Assembly: GCF_002968575.1 (NCBI RefSeq)
Contig: NZ_PVBM01000018.1
Coordinates: 1 to 64,000, forward strand
Length of the DNA stretch: 64,000 nucleotides
Direction of reading: 5' to 3'
Origin: Neorhizobium huautlense
Lineage (GTDB): Bacteria; Pseudomonadota; Alphaproteobacteria; Rhizobiales; Rhizobiaceae
Below, in pieces: positions 44,421 through 53,256 of the stretch (position 1 is the first letter of the stretch; each line of letters begins with the position of its first letter). A program made the position numbers and the translations under genes. The notes below the pieces were generated by a model that saw nothing but the letters and a program-made list of their open reading frames with translations, was not told the DNA's origin and ran no database searches.

Positions 44421-45410
44421 ATGAAACGCTTGCTTTCGAACCTCATTTTTTCGGGTCTTGCGGGTGCGGCGCTGATTGCCGCCGCAGGCTCGGCACTCGC
44501 ACAGACCGCATGGGTTCTGCCGTCCGCTTATCCGCCGGCAAACTACCACGTCCAGAACCTCAGCCAGTTTGCATCCGATGTGGATGCCGCGAGCAAAGGC
44601 GCGTTGAATATCACCATTCACCCGAACGCCTCGCTCTTCAAGGCACCGGACATCAAGCGCGCCGTCCAGACCGGCCAGGCGCAGGCAGGGGAGGTGTTGA
44701 TCTCGCTGCATGAGAACGAGAATGCGGTGTTCGGCATCGACGTAGTGCCCTTCCTGGCAACCAGCTTCGACCAATCGAAGAAGCTTTGGGCGGCTTCCAG
44801 GCCGGCAATCGAAAAGGCGCTGGATGCACAGGGATTGAAGCTGCTCTACACAACGCCGTGGCCGCCGCAAGGCATCTTCACCAAGAAGGACGTCAACAGC
44901 GTAGCGGATCTCAAGGGCTTGAAATGGCGTGCCTATAATGTCGGCACATCCCGTATCGCCGAGATCGTCGGCGCTCAGCCGGTCACGGTCCAGGCGGCCG
45001 AACTGCCCCAGGCTCTCGCGACCGGCGTAGTCAACGGCTTGATGACGTCGAGCGCCACCGGCGTCGATTCCAAGATCTGGGAATCGCTGACCCACTATTA
45101 CGACACTCAGGCCTGGATCCCGAAGAACGTCGTCTTCGTCAACAAGGCGGCCTTCGCGGCTTTGGACCCTGCCGTCCAGAAGGCCGTGACCGATGCAGCG
45201 GCTGCCGCGGAAACCCGGGGCTGGGGACTCGGGGCTGAGAAGACCGCGGCCTATATGGAGACGCTCAAGAAGAATGGCATGCAGGTCGTCGAACCCAGCG
45301 CCGACCTGAAGAAAGGGCTCGGCGAGGTTGGCGCAAAGCTGGCGGAAGACTGGTTGAAGAAAGCCGGAGCCGATGGCGCTGCTATTCTGGACGCCTACAA
45401 GAAGATGTGA
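44421..45410 (+). CDS. dctP: TRAP transporter periplasmic substrate-binding protein (DctP type)
   Basis: A 329-residue exported protein with a signal peptide (MKRLLSNLIFSGLAGAALIA..., cleavage probably after SALAQ near residue 28). A DctP domain follows, with the GLKWRAYNVGTSR segment (about 167-179) holding the conserved arginine that normally binds a substrate carboxylate. An AAGGAAGGG element precedes the start. By position next to 5-oxoprolinase, pyroglutamate or another carboxylated lactam is a reasonable ligand guess. Confidence 0.9.
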   Translation: MKRLLSNLIFSGLAGAALIAAAGSALAQTAWVLPSAYPPANYHVQNLSQFASDVDAASKGALNITIHPNASLFKAPDIKRAVQTGQAQAGEVLISLHENENAVFGIDVVPFLATSFDQSKKLWAASRPAIEKALDAQGLKLLYTTPWPPQGIFTKKDVNSVADLKGLKWRAYNVGTSRIAEIVGAQPVTVQAAELPQALATGVVNGLMTSSATGVDSKIWESLTHYYDTQAWIPKNVVFVNKAAFAALDPAVQKAVTDAAAAAETRGWGLGAEKTAAYMETLKKNGMQVVEPSADLKKGLGEVGAKLAEDWLKKAGADGAAILDAYKKM

Positions 45411-45468
45411 TTTGAGAGGCGCCGTCGGCATTCTGCCGCCGGCGCCCTCATTCCCGGGAAGAGAAACC

Positions 45469-45990
45469 ATGTCATCGGAAAAGGATAGTTTCGGCCCGAT
45501 CGTTTCCTCCGGGCATTTGGCGACCGGCGCTTTGCCCGCTCTCTCCGAAATCGAATTCGGCATGATCATGCTGAACCACGCCTTCAATCGCTGGATGATC
45601 CGCTGCATGGCTGCCGCCGGCGTGCCGGACCTCTCCCCGGTCGACATCCTGGTGCTGCACAATATCAACAGCCGCAACAAGCCGAAGACGCTCGCCGATA
45701 TCGCCCTCGTTCTGAACATCGAGGACACGCACGTGGTGACCTATGCGCTGAAGAAGCTCGAGCGCATGAAACTCATAAAATCGGGAAGGCGCGGCAAGGA
45801 AAAGCTGGTCATGGTGACCGAAGCCGGTGCCGATGCCTGCGCCCGGTATAAGGCTATGCGCGAGAGCCTTTTGGTGCGCTCGGTCCTTGCGACGGAAGTC
45901 TCCGCCGAATCCCTTTCGGAGGTGGCGGCGCGGCTGCGGGCGCTTTCCGGCCACTATGATCAGGCAGCTCGCGCTGCTGCATCCCTTTAA
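45469..45990 (+). CDS. MarR-type winged-helix regulator of the TRAP/oxoprolinase locus
   Basis: A 173-residue protein with a winged helix at about 65-135: LSPVDILVLHNINSRNKPKT, then LADIALVLNIEDTHVVTYAL, with the wing at SGRRGKEKLVMVT. It starts at ATG 45469 behind GGGAAGAG, 58 nt after dctP, probably the last gene of the TRAP operon. It probably controls the divergent region 42275-42471. Its TAA overlaps the stop of the convergent hydrolase gene by TTAA. Confidence 0.82.
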   Translation: MSSEKDSFGPIVSSGHLATGALPALSEIEFGMIMLNHAFNRWMIRCMAAAGVPDLSPVDILVLHNINSRNKPKTLADIALVLNIEDTHVVTYALKKLERMKLIKSGRRGKEKLVMVTEAGADACARYKAMRESLLVRSVLATEVSAESLSEVAARLRALSGHYDQAARAAASL

Positions 45991-46811
45991 GAAAACAGCG
46001 CGTCCACCAGGGGATGGTTGGGGTCTTCTAGCCCGTCCAGGACGTTGAAATGATGTTTGTCTGGTTCTTCGACGACCGCAGTCTCGGCGCCGAGCCCTTT
46101 CCAGATGTTGGCAAGCAGCGCGTTCTGGCGGATGAATTCGGATCGTTCGCCCGCTCCCACCCAGCAGGTCACCCGCGCCCCCGACATCGGCTCGAGAAGC
46201 GCCGGACTTTCCCGGTAGGCTTCTTCCCGGTCTATCCGCTGCTTCTCGTTCATCTTCGCCTGCATGAGGGGTCGCAGATCGTGGACGCCCGATAGCGAGA
46301 CGACGTTGACGATACGGCTGCATACCGCTTCCGGCAGCGGCGAGGTCGAGGAGATCATTCGCGTCACCAGATGTCCACCGGCGGAATGACCAATCAGCCG
46401 GATCGGCCCATCCACCTCTTTGGCCGCGGCCTCGATCGCCCTGCCGATCTCAAGCGTGATGTCTGCGATCCGGTTTTCCGGGGCGAGCGTGTACATCGGC
46501 ATGACGACGGCGTAGCCCCGTTCGACGGCGCCCCGAGCGAAATGCGACCAATAGCTGTTATCGAGCCCGATCCAGAAACCGCCATGGACAAAGACAACGA
46601 GGCCGGCGGGCTTGTTCTGCGGCAGGAAGAGATCGAACCTGTTGCGCGGACGTTCCCCATAGGGAAGGCCAAGCCTCGTGCGTCCCAAAGCAGAAAGAGC
46701 TTCGCGATAGAGCCGCGCCGGCTCGACCCACGCGGTCGGCCAGCGGTCACCTTGGGGAATGTTGATGCCGTTGGCATAGGCATTGTCCCAATCGCTGATC
46801 CGGTGGCGCAT
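45987..46811 (-). CDS. Alpha/beta hydrolase, kynurenine-formamidase-like
   Basis: A 274-residue hydrolase. The oxyanion HGGFWIG motif is near residue 75, the nucleophile serine is in LIGHSAGGHLVTR (about 145-157), and a late KHHFNVLDGLEDP supplies the histidine. The HGGFW pattern and size resemble AFMID-type arylformamidases, which hydrolyse N-formylkynurenine; generic carboxylesterases are also close. Three consecutive ATG codons (46817, 46814, 46811) follow GGAG; the last has the best spacing. It diverges from an aryl-CoA ligase of the 2-aminobenzoate type, which would fit tryptophan/kynurenine breakdown. Confidence 0.75.
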   Translation of the reverse strand: MRHRISDWDNAYANGINIPQGDRWPTAWVEPARLYREALSALGRTRLGLPYGERPRNRFDLFLPQNKPAGLVVFVHGGFWIGLDNSYWSHFARGAVERGYAVVMPMYTLAPENRIADITLEIGRAIEAAAKEVDGPIRLIGHSAGGHLVTRMISSTSPLPEAVCSRIVNVVSLSGVHDLRPLMQAKMNEKQRIDREEAYRESPALLEPMSGARVTCWVGAGERSEFIRQNALLANIWKGLGAETAVVEEPDKHHFNVLDGLEDPNHPLVDALFS

Positions 46812-47004
46812 CATCATTTCTCCGCAGTCGCTGTTGAAGCGGCGTGATACTGGCACCGCGGCCGGTCGGTTGGAAGCCCTGAACGGGGCGATGGCAAAAA
46901 TTATTATAAACTTAAAATTTCTCTCTTGCCATGAGCGGAAAGCGGTGCTTTTCTGGACAAAAGGCAAAAAGCCGCATCGACAAGAATATCTGGGAACTGA
47001 AAAA

Positions 47005-48630
47005 ATGCTGGGACCGTCAGGCCATCGGGATACGTTTGCCCGTGACAATCTTCCGCCGTTCGATCAGTGGCCGGATATCAAGCTCGGGGCCTTCGAGTAT
47101 CCGGAATGGTTGAATGCGGCGGTAGAGCTGACCGATCGCATGGTGGAGAAAGGTTTCGGGGATCACACGGCCCTGATCGGCAACGGCCGCCGCCGCACCT
47201 ACAAGGAACTCTCCGACTGGACGAACCGGATCGCTCTGGCGCTCACGGAAGACTACGGCCTGAAACCGGGCAATCGGGTGCTGATCCGCTCAGCCAACAA
47301 TCCCGCCATGGTCGCCTGCTGGCTGGCGGCGACAAAGGCGGGAGCCGTTGTCGTCAACACCATGCCGATGCTGCGTGCCGGCGAACTCGCCAAGATCGTC
47401 GACAAGGCCGAAGTCTCCATAGCGCTCTGCGACACCCGGCTGATGGATGAGCTGGTCGCCTGCGCCAAGGAAAGCAGATTCCTCAAACAGGTGATCGGCT
47501 TTGATGGCACGGCCAACCACGACGCAGAGCTCGATCGCGCTGCGCTCGACAAGCCGGTACGTTATGAAGCGGTGAAGACGGGGCGCGATGACGTGGCCCT
47601 GCTTGGCTTCACATCCGGATCGACCGGTGTCCCGAAGGCGACGATGCACTTTCATCGCGATATCCTGATCATCGCCGATGCCTATGCGAAGGAAGTGCTG
47701 GCCGTGACACCGGACGACGTGTTCGTGGGCTCGCCGCCGCTTGCCTTTACCTTCGGCCTTGGAGGGCTCGCCATTTTCCCCTTGCGTTTCGGCGCTGCCG
47801 CGACGCTTCTGGAGCAGGCCACGCCGCCGAAGATGATCGAAATCATCGAGACCTACAAGGCGACCATCAGCTTTACCGCGCCTACCGCCTATCGCGCCAT
47901 GTTGGCGGCGATGGACAACGGTGCCGATCTCTCCTCGCTTCGCATCGCGGTATCCGCGGGTGAAACTTTGCCGGCACCCGTCTTCGAGGAATGGGTGAAG
48001 AAGACCGGCAAACCGATCCTCGACGGGATCGGCGCGACGGAGATGCTGCACATCTTCATTTCCAACCATCTGGGTGATGCCAAGCCCGCCTGCACCGGCA
48101 AGCCTCTGACGGGTTACGAGGCGATCGTCGTCGACGAGCATATGAACGAGGTGCCGCGGGGTACGATTGGCCGGCTTGCCGTCAAGGGCCCGATCGGCTG
48201 CCGTTCTCTGGCGGATGAACGCCAGCGAGACTATGTCAGAGACGGATGGAATATCACGGGCGATTCATTCATCGAAGACGAAGAAGGCTATTTCCATTTC
48301 GCTGCCCGTTCCGACGATATGATCATTTCCGCCGGCTACAACATTGCAGGCCCCGAAGTCGAGGCGGCGCTTCTGAAACACGAGTCGGTGCTGGAATGTG
48401 CCGTCATCGGCGTGCCGGACGAGGCGCGGGGAATGATTGTCGAGGCGCATGTCGTCCTCGTCCCCGGTTCCGAGGTTTGCGAGGCCATGGTCAGGCTCCT
48501 TCAGGAGCACGTGAAGAACATCATCGCTCCTTACAAATATCCACGGTCTATCGTCTTCACCGACGCGCTGCCGAAGACTGAATCCGGCAAAATCCAGCGC
48601 TTTCGCCTGAAGCAGAGACCGGCGGTGTAA
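47005..48630 (+). CDS. Aryl-CoA ligase, 2-aminobenzoate/benzoate-CoA ligase type
   Basis: A 541-residue ANL ligase. The P-loop-like GFTSGSTGVPKATMHFHRD is at about 201-219, the A5-like DGIGATEMLHIFISN near 343, and the hinge and Lys regions are DGWNITGD...FAARSDDMIISAGYNI and the C-terminal PKTESGKIQRF with its catalytic lysine. The TEMLHIF variant is typical of benzoate and 2-aminobenzoate CoA ligases. ATG 47005 gives the family length; upstream in-frame codons add a non-homologous head. It leads a plus-strand set with an ABC importer and a MarR regulator. No downstream monooxygenase or reductase is encoded here, so the rest of the pathway is elsewhere. Confidence 0.83.
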   Translation: MLGPSGHRDTFARDNLPPFDQWPDIKLGAFEYPEWLNAAVELTDRMVEKGFGDHTALIGNGRRRTYKELSDWTNRIALALTEDYGLKPGNRVLIRSANNPAMVACWLAATKAGAVVVNTMPMLRAGELAKIVDKAEVSIALCDTRLMDELVACAKESRFLKQVIGFDGTANHDAELDRAALDKPVRYEAVKTGRDDVALLGFTSGSTGVPKATMHFHRDILIIADAYAKEVLAVTPDDVFVGSPPLAFTFGLGGLAIFPLRFGAAATLLEQATPPKMIEIIETYKATISFTAPTAYRAMLAAMDNGADLSSLRIAVSAGETLPAPVFEEWVKKTGKPILDGIGATEMLHIFISNHLGDAKPACTGKPLTGYEAIVVDEHMNEVPRGTIGRLAVKGPIGCRSLADERQRDYVRDGWNITGDSFIEDEEGYFHFAARSDDMIISAGYNIAGPEVEAALLKHESVLECAVIGVPDEARGMIVEAHVVLVPGSEVCEAMVRLLQEHVKNIIAPYKYPRSIVFTDALPKTESGKIQRFRLKQRPAV

Positions 48631-48645
48631 GCACCGCTCACACCG

Positions 48646-48660
48646 GTTGCTTCGAGCAAC
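48646..48660. promoter_or_regulatory. Palindrome between the ligase and the ABC binding-protein gene
   Basis: GTTGCT-TCG-AGCAAC is a perfect dyad 16 nt after the ligase stop and 117 nt before the binding-protein start. It lacks a T run, so an operator for the MarR protein at 53257 is as likely as a weak terminator. The core TTGCTTC also occurs in the dyad at 42355. Confidence 0.4.
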
Positions 48661-48776
48661 GAATGTAGAGTGGAAGTTTCCGCGCAAATGTGGAAGGTAT
48701 TGAAAAGGCTTGGCGGGTCGCTTTCCGCCGACGTAATAAAACTGGGAACGACACAACAACAACGGGAGTTCGTCAC

Positions 48777-49913
48777 ATGAAGAAACTGCTTGCGGCTGCC
48801 ACCTTGGCGCTGAGCGTCAGCACCTCCGGCCTCGCTTTCGCAGAGCCGCTGAAGATCGGCATGATCACCACGCTTTCCGGTGGCGGCGCCGGCCTCGGCA
48901 TCGATACCCGTGACGGCTTCATGCTGGCGATCAAGAATTCCGGCAACAAGGACGTCACGGTCGTCACCGAGGACGACGCGCAGAAGCCGGAACTCGCCGT
49001 GCAGATCGCTGACAAGATGATCCAGAGCGACCAGGTCGATATCCTGACCGGCATCGTCTGGTCGAACCTTTTGATGGCGGTGGCGCCGAGCGCGGTCGCG
49101 CAAGGCAAGTTCTACGTCTCGACCAATGCCGCTCCGGCGGCGCTTGCCGGCGCCAACTGCAACAAGCTCTATTTCAATGCCGCCTATCAGAACGACAATC
49201 TTCATGAGGCCATGGGCGAATACGCCAACAAGAGCTACAAGAAGATGTTCATCCTCGCCCCGAATTATCCGGCCGGCAAGGATTCGCTGACCGGCTTCAA
49301 GCGCTATTACAAGGGCGAGCTGGCCTCGGAAGTGTACACGCAGGTCGGCCAGACCGATTACGCGGCTGAGATTGCCCAGATGCGTGCCTCCGGCGCTGAC
49401 GGCATCTTCGTCTTCCTGCCGGGTGGCATGGGCATCGCCTTCATGAAGCAGTTCGCTCAGTCGGGCGTAAAAATCCCGGTCATGGGCCCGGGTTTCTCCT
49501 TCAGCCAGGACGTCCTGCCGGCGATCGGCGATGCTGCGCTCGGTGCGAAGGCTTCCGGTCAATGGGCACCGGATTTCGACAACGAGGCGAGCAAGAAATT
49601 CCTCGCGGATTTCCAGAAGGAATACGGCCGGCTGCCGTCCATTTACGCTGTCCAGGCTTATGATGCGGCTCAGCTCATCCTCTCGGCGGCCGCAAAGGCA
49701 ACCGTCAAGGACGCCGATGCCTTCGGTGCCGAACTTCGCAAGGCCGACATCAAGTCTCCGCGCGGAAAATTCAAGTTCAATACCAACCAGCATCCGATCC
49801 AGGACATCTACCTGACGGAAGTGGTGAAGCAGAATGGTGTCTTGACCAACAAGACGGTGGAAAAGATCTTTACCGATCACAAGGACGCCTATGCCAAAGA
49901 CTGCAAGATCTAA
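48777..49913 (+). CDS. Branched-chain-type ABC importer, substrate-binding protein
   Basis: A 378-residue periplasmic-binding-fold type I protein with a signal peptide (MKKLLAAATLALSVSTSGLA, then FAEPLK). The LivJ-like start is KIGMITTLSGGGAGLGIDTR. SQADIL-like and SNAAPAAL-like segments are replaced by TGIVWSNLL and STNAAPAALAG, which suggests a ligand other than leucine. It is followed directly by two permease and two ATPase genes. Given the aryl-CoA ligase upstream, an aromatic acid is the favoured ligand. Confidence 0.88.
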   Translation: MKKLLAAATLALSVSTSGLAFAEPLKIGMITTLSGGGAGLGIDTRDGFMLAIKNSGNKDVTVVTEDDAQKPELAVQIADKMIQSDQVDILTGIVWSNLLMAVAPSAVAQGKFYVSTNAAPAALAGANCNKLYFNAAYQNDNLHEAMGEYANKSYKKMFILAPNYPAGKDSLTGFKRYYKGELASEVYTQVGQTDYAAEIAQMRASGADGIFVFLPGGMGIAFMKQFAQSGVKIPVMGPGFSFSQDVLPAIGDAALGAKASGQWAPDFDNEASKKFLADFQKEYGRLPSIYAVQAYDAAQLILSAAAKATVKDADAFGAELRKADIKSPRGKFKFNTNQHPIQDIYLTEVVKQNGVLTNKTVEKIFTDHKDAYAKDCKI

Positions 49914-49922
49914 GGCTATCCG

Positions 49923-50846
49923 GTGACCCTCGCACTTGCTCTTGAGCAATTGTTGAACGGCCTGCAGCTCGGCGTCATGTTGTTTCTCATGGCTGCCGGG
50001 CTGACGCTGATCTTCGGCGTCATGGGCCTGATCAACCTCGCTCACGGTTCGCTTTACATGGTGGGTGCGTTCGCATGCGCCACCGTGGCTGCCTGGACCG
50101 GCTCGTTCTGGATCGGGCTTGTCGCAAGCCTCGCTTGCGCGGCGGCGGCCGGCGCGTTGGTGGAACTTCTGATCATTCGCAGGCTTTACGATCGCGACCA
50201 CCTCGATCAGGTGCTCGCCACTTTCGCGCTGATCCTGATGTTTTCGGAAGGCATGCGCTGGCTTTTCGGCTCTTTCCCCCTCTATCTCGATATCCCGCCG
50301 CTGCTTCAGGGGGCGGTGCCGCTGCCCGGCGGCACGGAATATCCGGTTTATCGTCTGGCGATCATCGCCGCCGGCGCGGCCGTAGCATTCGGGCTATATA
50401 TGCTGATATCCAGGACCCGGCTCGGCATGCGCATCCGCGCTGGCGAGAGCGATCGCGAGATGATCGGCGCGCTCGGCGTCGATATCCGCACTCTCTATAC
50501 GGTGGTTTTTGCACTTGGTGCCGCGCTGGCCGGCCTTGCGGGGGCGCTGGTCGGTGCCCTGCAGTCGGTGCAGGTCGGTATGGGCGAGCCCGTACTGATC
50601 CTCGCCTTCGTGGTCATCGTTATCGGTGGCATCGGCTCGATCAAGGGGGCGCTTCTCGGTGCTCTTCTGGTGGGCGTCACCGATACGATGGGTCGTTTCC
50701 TTCTGCCGAAAATCCTGGCGCTCTTCGTGCCGCCGGCTCAGGCTGGCATGATCGGCGGCGCGGCGGCCTCCATGCTCATCTATATCGTCATGGCGCTCAT
50801 CCTGGCGGTGAAGCCGCGCGGCCTTTTCCCGGCTGCGCATGCGTGA
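49923..50846 (+). CDS. Branched-chain-type ABC importer permease, LivH family
   Basis: A 307-residue inner-membrane permease with about eight helices. It has the LivH hallmarks MAAGLTLIFGVMGLINLAHG (about 21-40) and VVIVIGGIGSIKGALLGALL (about 235-254). A GTG start at 49923 lies 9 nt after the binding-protein stop. Its end overlaps the LivM gene by 8 nt. Confidence 0.92.
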   Translation: MTLALALEQLLNGLQLGVMLFLMAAGLTLIFGVMGLINLAHGSLYMVGAFACATVAAWTGSFWIGLVASLACAAAAGALVELLIIRRLYDRDHLDQVLATFALILMFSEGMRWLFGSFPLYLDIPPLLQGAVPLPGGTEYPVYRLAIIAAGAAVAFGLYMLISRTRLGMRIRAGESDREMIGALGVDIRTLYTVVFALGAALAGLAGALVGALQSVQVGMGEPVLILAFVVIVIGGIGSIKGALLGALLVGVTDTMGRFLLPKILALFVPPAQAGMIGGAAASMLIYIVMALILAVKPRGLFPAAHA

Positions 50847-51828
50847 GGCCAGGATCGTGACCCGCGAGAACCTTATCAACCTCATTCTGGCCATGCTCCT
50901 GCTTGCCGTACCCGTCGCGGCAAACTGGCTCGGCCAGCCATTTTACGTCACGCTTGCGACCCGTGTGGCCATTCTGGCGCTCGCTGCCACCGGTCTCAAT
51001 CTGGCACTGGGCCTCGGCGGTCTCGTCTCATTTGGCCACGCGGCCTTCTTCGGGCTTGGGGGTTACGTGGCCGGCATTCTGGCGTCGCATGGTTTTTCCG
51101 GTGAGCCGCTCGTCTTCGGCTTCTCGGGCACAAACCAGATGTGGGTGATCTGGCCGGTGGCGGTCGTCCTTGCGGGATTGGTCGGGCTGGCGATCGGCGC
51201 CATCAGCTTGAGGACTTCAGGCGTCTATTTCATCATGATCACGCTCGCCTTTGCGCAGATGGTCTATTATTTCGCGGTTTCCTGGCCGGCCTATGGCGGC
51301 GAGGACGGGCTCTCCATTCTCGTCCGCAACCAGTTCCCCGGCGTGATGACGATGCGGCCGATGAGCTTCTTCCTGATCTGCTACGTGATCCTGCTTACAG
51401 GTATCGGCCTTTTCGCGGTGATCCGTGCTTCGCGTTTCGGTTCGGCGCTGCAGGCGGCGCGGCAGAACGAGGTGCGGGTAGCGACGGTCGGGATCCAGCC
51501 CTATCGCATTCGGCTGACGGGCTTCATCGTCTCGGCGATGATGACCGGATTGGCCGGAGCGCTGTTTGCCGATCTCAATCGTTTCGTCAGTCCGTCCATG
51601 CTTTCCTGGCATATGTCCGGTGAATTGATCGTGCTGATCATCCTCGGCGGCACCGGTCGCCTGTTCGGGCCGTTGGCGGGTGCAGCGCTCTACGTTGCCT
51701 TCGAATATGCACTCGGCGGGATTACCGAGCGCTGGCAATTCTTCCTCGGTCTCATCCTGCTTCTCGTGGTGCTCTTTGCGCGTGGCGGATTGCTCGGCCT
51801 CCTGGCGGGGAGGGCGCGCCATGGCTGA
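50839..51828 (+). CDS. Branched-chain-type ABC importer permease, LivM family
   Basis: A 329-residue permease with about nine helices. LivM motifs are NLALGLGGLVSFGHAAFFGL (about 54-73), AISLRTSGVYFIMITLAFAQ near 121-140 and LIILGGTGRLFGPLAGA near 262-278. The first 15 residues before the first helix are cytoplasmic. It overlaps livG by 8 nt. Confidence 0.92.
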   Translation: MREARIVTRENLINLILAMLLLAVPVAANWLGQPFYVTLATRVAILALAATGLNLALGLGGLVSFGHAAFFGLGGYVAGILASHGFSGEPLVFGFSGTNQMWVIWPVAVVLAGLVGLAIGAISLRTSGVYFIMITLAFAQMVYYFAVSWPAYGGEDGLSILVRNQFPGVMTMRPMSFFLICYVILLTGIGLFAVIRASRFGSALQAARQNEVRVATVGIQPYRIRLTGFIVSAMMTGLAGALFADLNRFVSPSMLSWHMSGELIVLIILGGTGRLFGPLAGAALYVAFEYALGGITERWQFFLGLILLLVVLFARGGLLGLLAGRARHG

Positions 51829-52570
51829 TGCGGTTCTCGAAATCTCCGGTCTGGTGAAGAATTTTGGAGCGTTGCGCGCGACCGACGGCGTGACGCTGGA
51901 TCTGCGTCCAGGAGAAATCCATGCGTTGATCGGCCCGAACGGCGCTGGAAAATCGACCCTTATCCACCAGATATGCGGCACGCTCAGGCAGGACAGCGGC
52001 ATGATCCGTTTTGCCGGCCAGGACATTGGTGGTCTCGGTGTCGCCCAACGCGCGCGGTTGGGGCTCGGGCGGACATTCCAGGTCTCGTCGCTGGCACCGG
52101 ATTTTTCCGCGCTTCGCAATGTGATGCTGGCGGTCCAGGCCAAGCAGGGATCGAGCTTCCGTTTCTTCAAACCGGTCATGCGGGACAAGGGCTTGATCGA
52201 CGCGGCCATGACCATCCTGGAGCGTGTCGGGCTTGCCGCGCGAGCCCGCGTCCCCGCTGCCGAACTTTCGCATGGCGAACGCCGACAGCTCGAAATCGCA
52301 ATGGCGCTGGCGCTGCAGTCCAAGGCGTTTCTGCTCGACGAGCCCATGGCGGGCATGGGGCCGGAGGGCTCGAAGTCGCTCACGCGGTTCCTTGATACCC
52401 TGCGCCATGAAGCCCCGATTCTGCTGGTCGAGCATGACATGGACGCTGTTTTCGCGCTCGCCGATCGCATTTCGGTTCTTGTCTACGGCCGCATCATCGC
52501 CACAGGCACCGTAGAAGAAATCCGCAGCGATCCGGCCGTGCGTACCGCTTATCTCGGAGATCACGCCTGA
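51821..52570 (+). CDS. Branched-chain-type ABC importer ATPase, LivG family
   Basis: A 249-residue ABC ATPase. Walker A is GPNGAGKST (about 39-47), the signature is LSHGERRQLEIAMAL and Walker B is FLLDEPMAGM, with the H-loop VEHDM. SHGE in place of SGGE is common in LivG. ATG 51821 is used; the longer open frame only re-reads livM. It shares one base with livF. Confidence 0.92.
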   Translation: MADAVLEISGLVKNFGALRATDGVTLDLRPGEIHALIGPNGAGKSTLIHQICGTLRQDSGMIRFAGQDIGGLGVAQRARLGLGRTFQVSSLAPDFSALRNVMLAVQAKQGSSFRFFKPVMRDKGLIDAAMTILERVGLAARARVPAAELSHGERRQLEIAMALALQSKAFLLDEPMAGMGPEGSKSLTRFLDTLRHEAPILLVEHDMDAVFALADRISVLVYGRIIATGTVEEIRSDPAVRTAYLGDHA

Positions 52571-53253
52571 TGTTGCTCGAGGTATCGAAGATCGAAGCGT
52601 TCTATGGCGCGAGCCAGGCACTGTTCGGAGTCGATCTTGCCGTGGCGGAAGGCGAGGTCGTGGCGCTGATGGGCCGCAATGGCATGGGCAAGACAACGAC
52701 CATCCGCGCCATCTGCAACCTCAACCCTCCGCGTGCGGGAGTGGTCAGGCTTGGCGGCGCGGATCTCAAGGGCAGGCGTCCGCATCATGTCGCCAGGCTC
52801 GGCATTGGCCTGGTGCCGGAAGGACGGCGCTGCTTCCCCAATCTCACTGTATATGAAAACCTGGTGGCCGCCGCGCGGCCGGGCCAGTGGACCCTCGACC
52901 GCGTCAACGAATTGTTTCCGCGACTGAGGGAGCGGCAGACCCAGATGGCGCGTTCGCTTTCCGGGGGAGAGCAGCAGATGCTGGCGATCGGGCGCGCATT
53001 GATGACCAATCCGCGGCTGCTGATCCTTGATGAGGCGACCGAAGGACTTGCCCCGGTCATTCGCCAGGATATCTGGAAGGCCATACGCCGGCTGAAGGCC
53101 GAAGGCCTGTCGATCCTGGTGGTGGATAAGACGCTTTCCGAGCTTTTGCCGGTTGCGGACCGTGGCGTCATCCTGGAAAACGGACGAAGCGCCTGGAGCG
53201 GCAAGCCCGCCGATCTGACGATGGAGCTGCAAGACCGATATCTCGGGGTGTGA
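52570..53253 (+). CDS. Branched-chain-type ABC importer ATPase, LivF family
   Basis: A 227-residue ABC ATPase. Walker A is GRNGMGKTT (about 36-44), the signature LSGGEQQMLAIGRAL and Walker B LLILDEATEGL. LVVDKTL stands in the H-loop region, with lysine where LivF proteins vary and no histidine. The start overlaps the livG stop by one base. The MarR gene follows 3 nt later. Confidence 0.92.
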   Translation: MLLEVSKIEAFYGASQALFGVDLAVAEGEVVALMGRNGMGKTTTIRAICNLNPPRAGVVRLGGADLKGRRPHHVARLGIGLVPEGRRCFPNLTVYENLVAAARPGQWTLDRVNELFPRLRERQTQMARSLSGGEQQMLAIGRALMTNPRLLILDEATEGLAPVIRQDIWKAIRRLKAEGLSILVVDKTLSELLPVADRGVILENGRSAWSGKPADLTMELQDRYLGV

Positions 53254-53256
53254 ACG

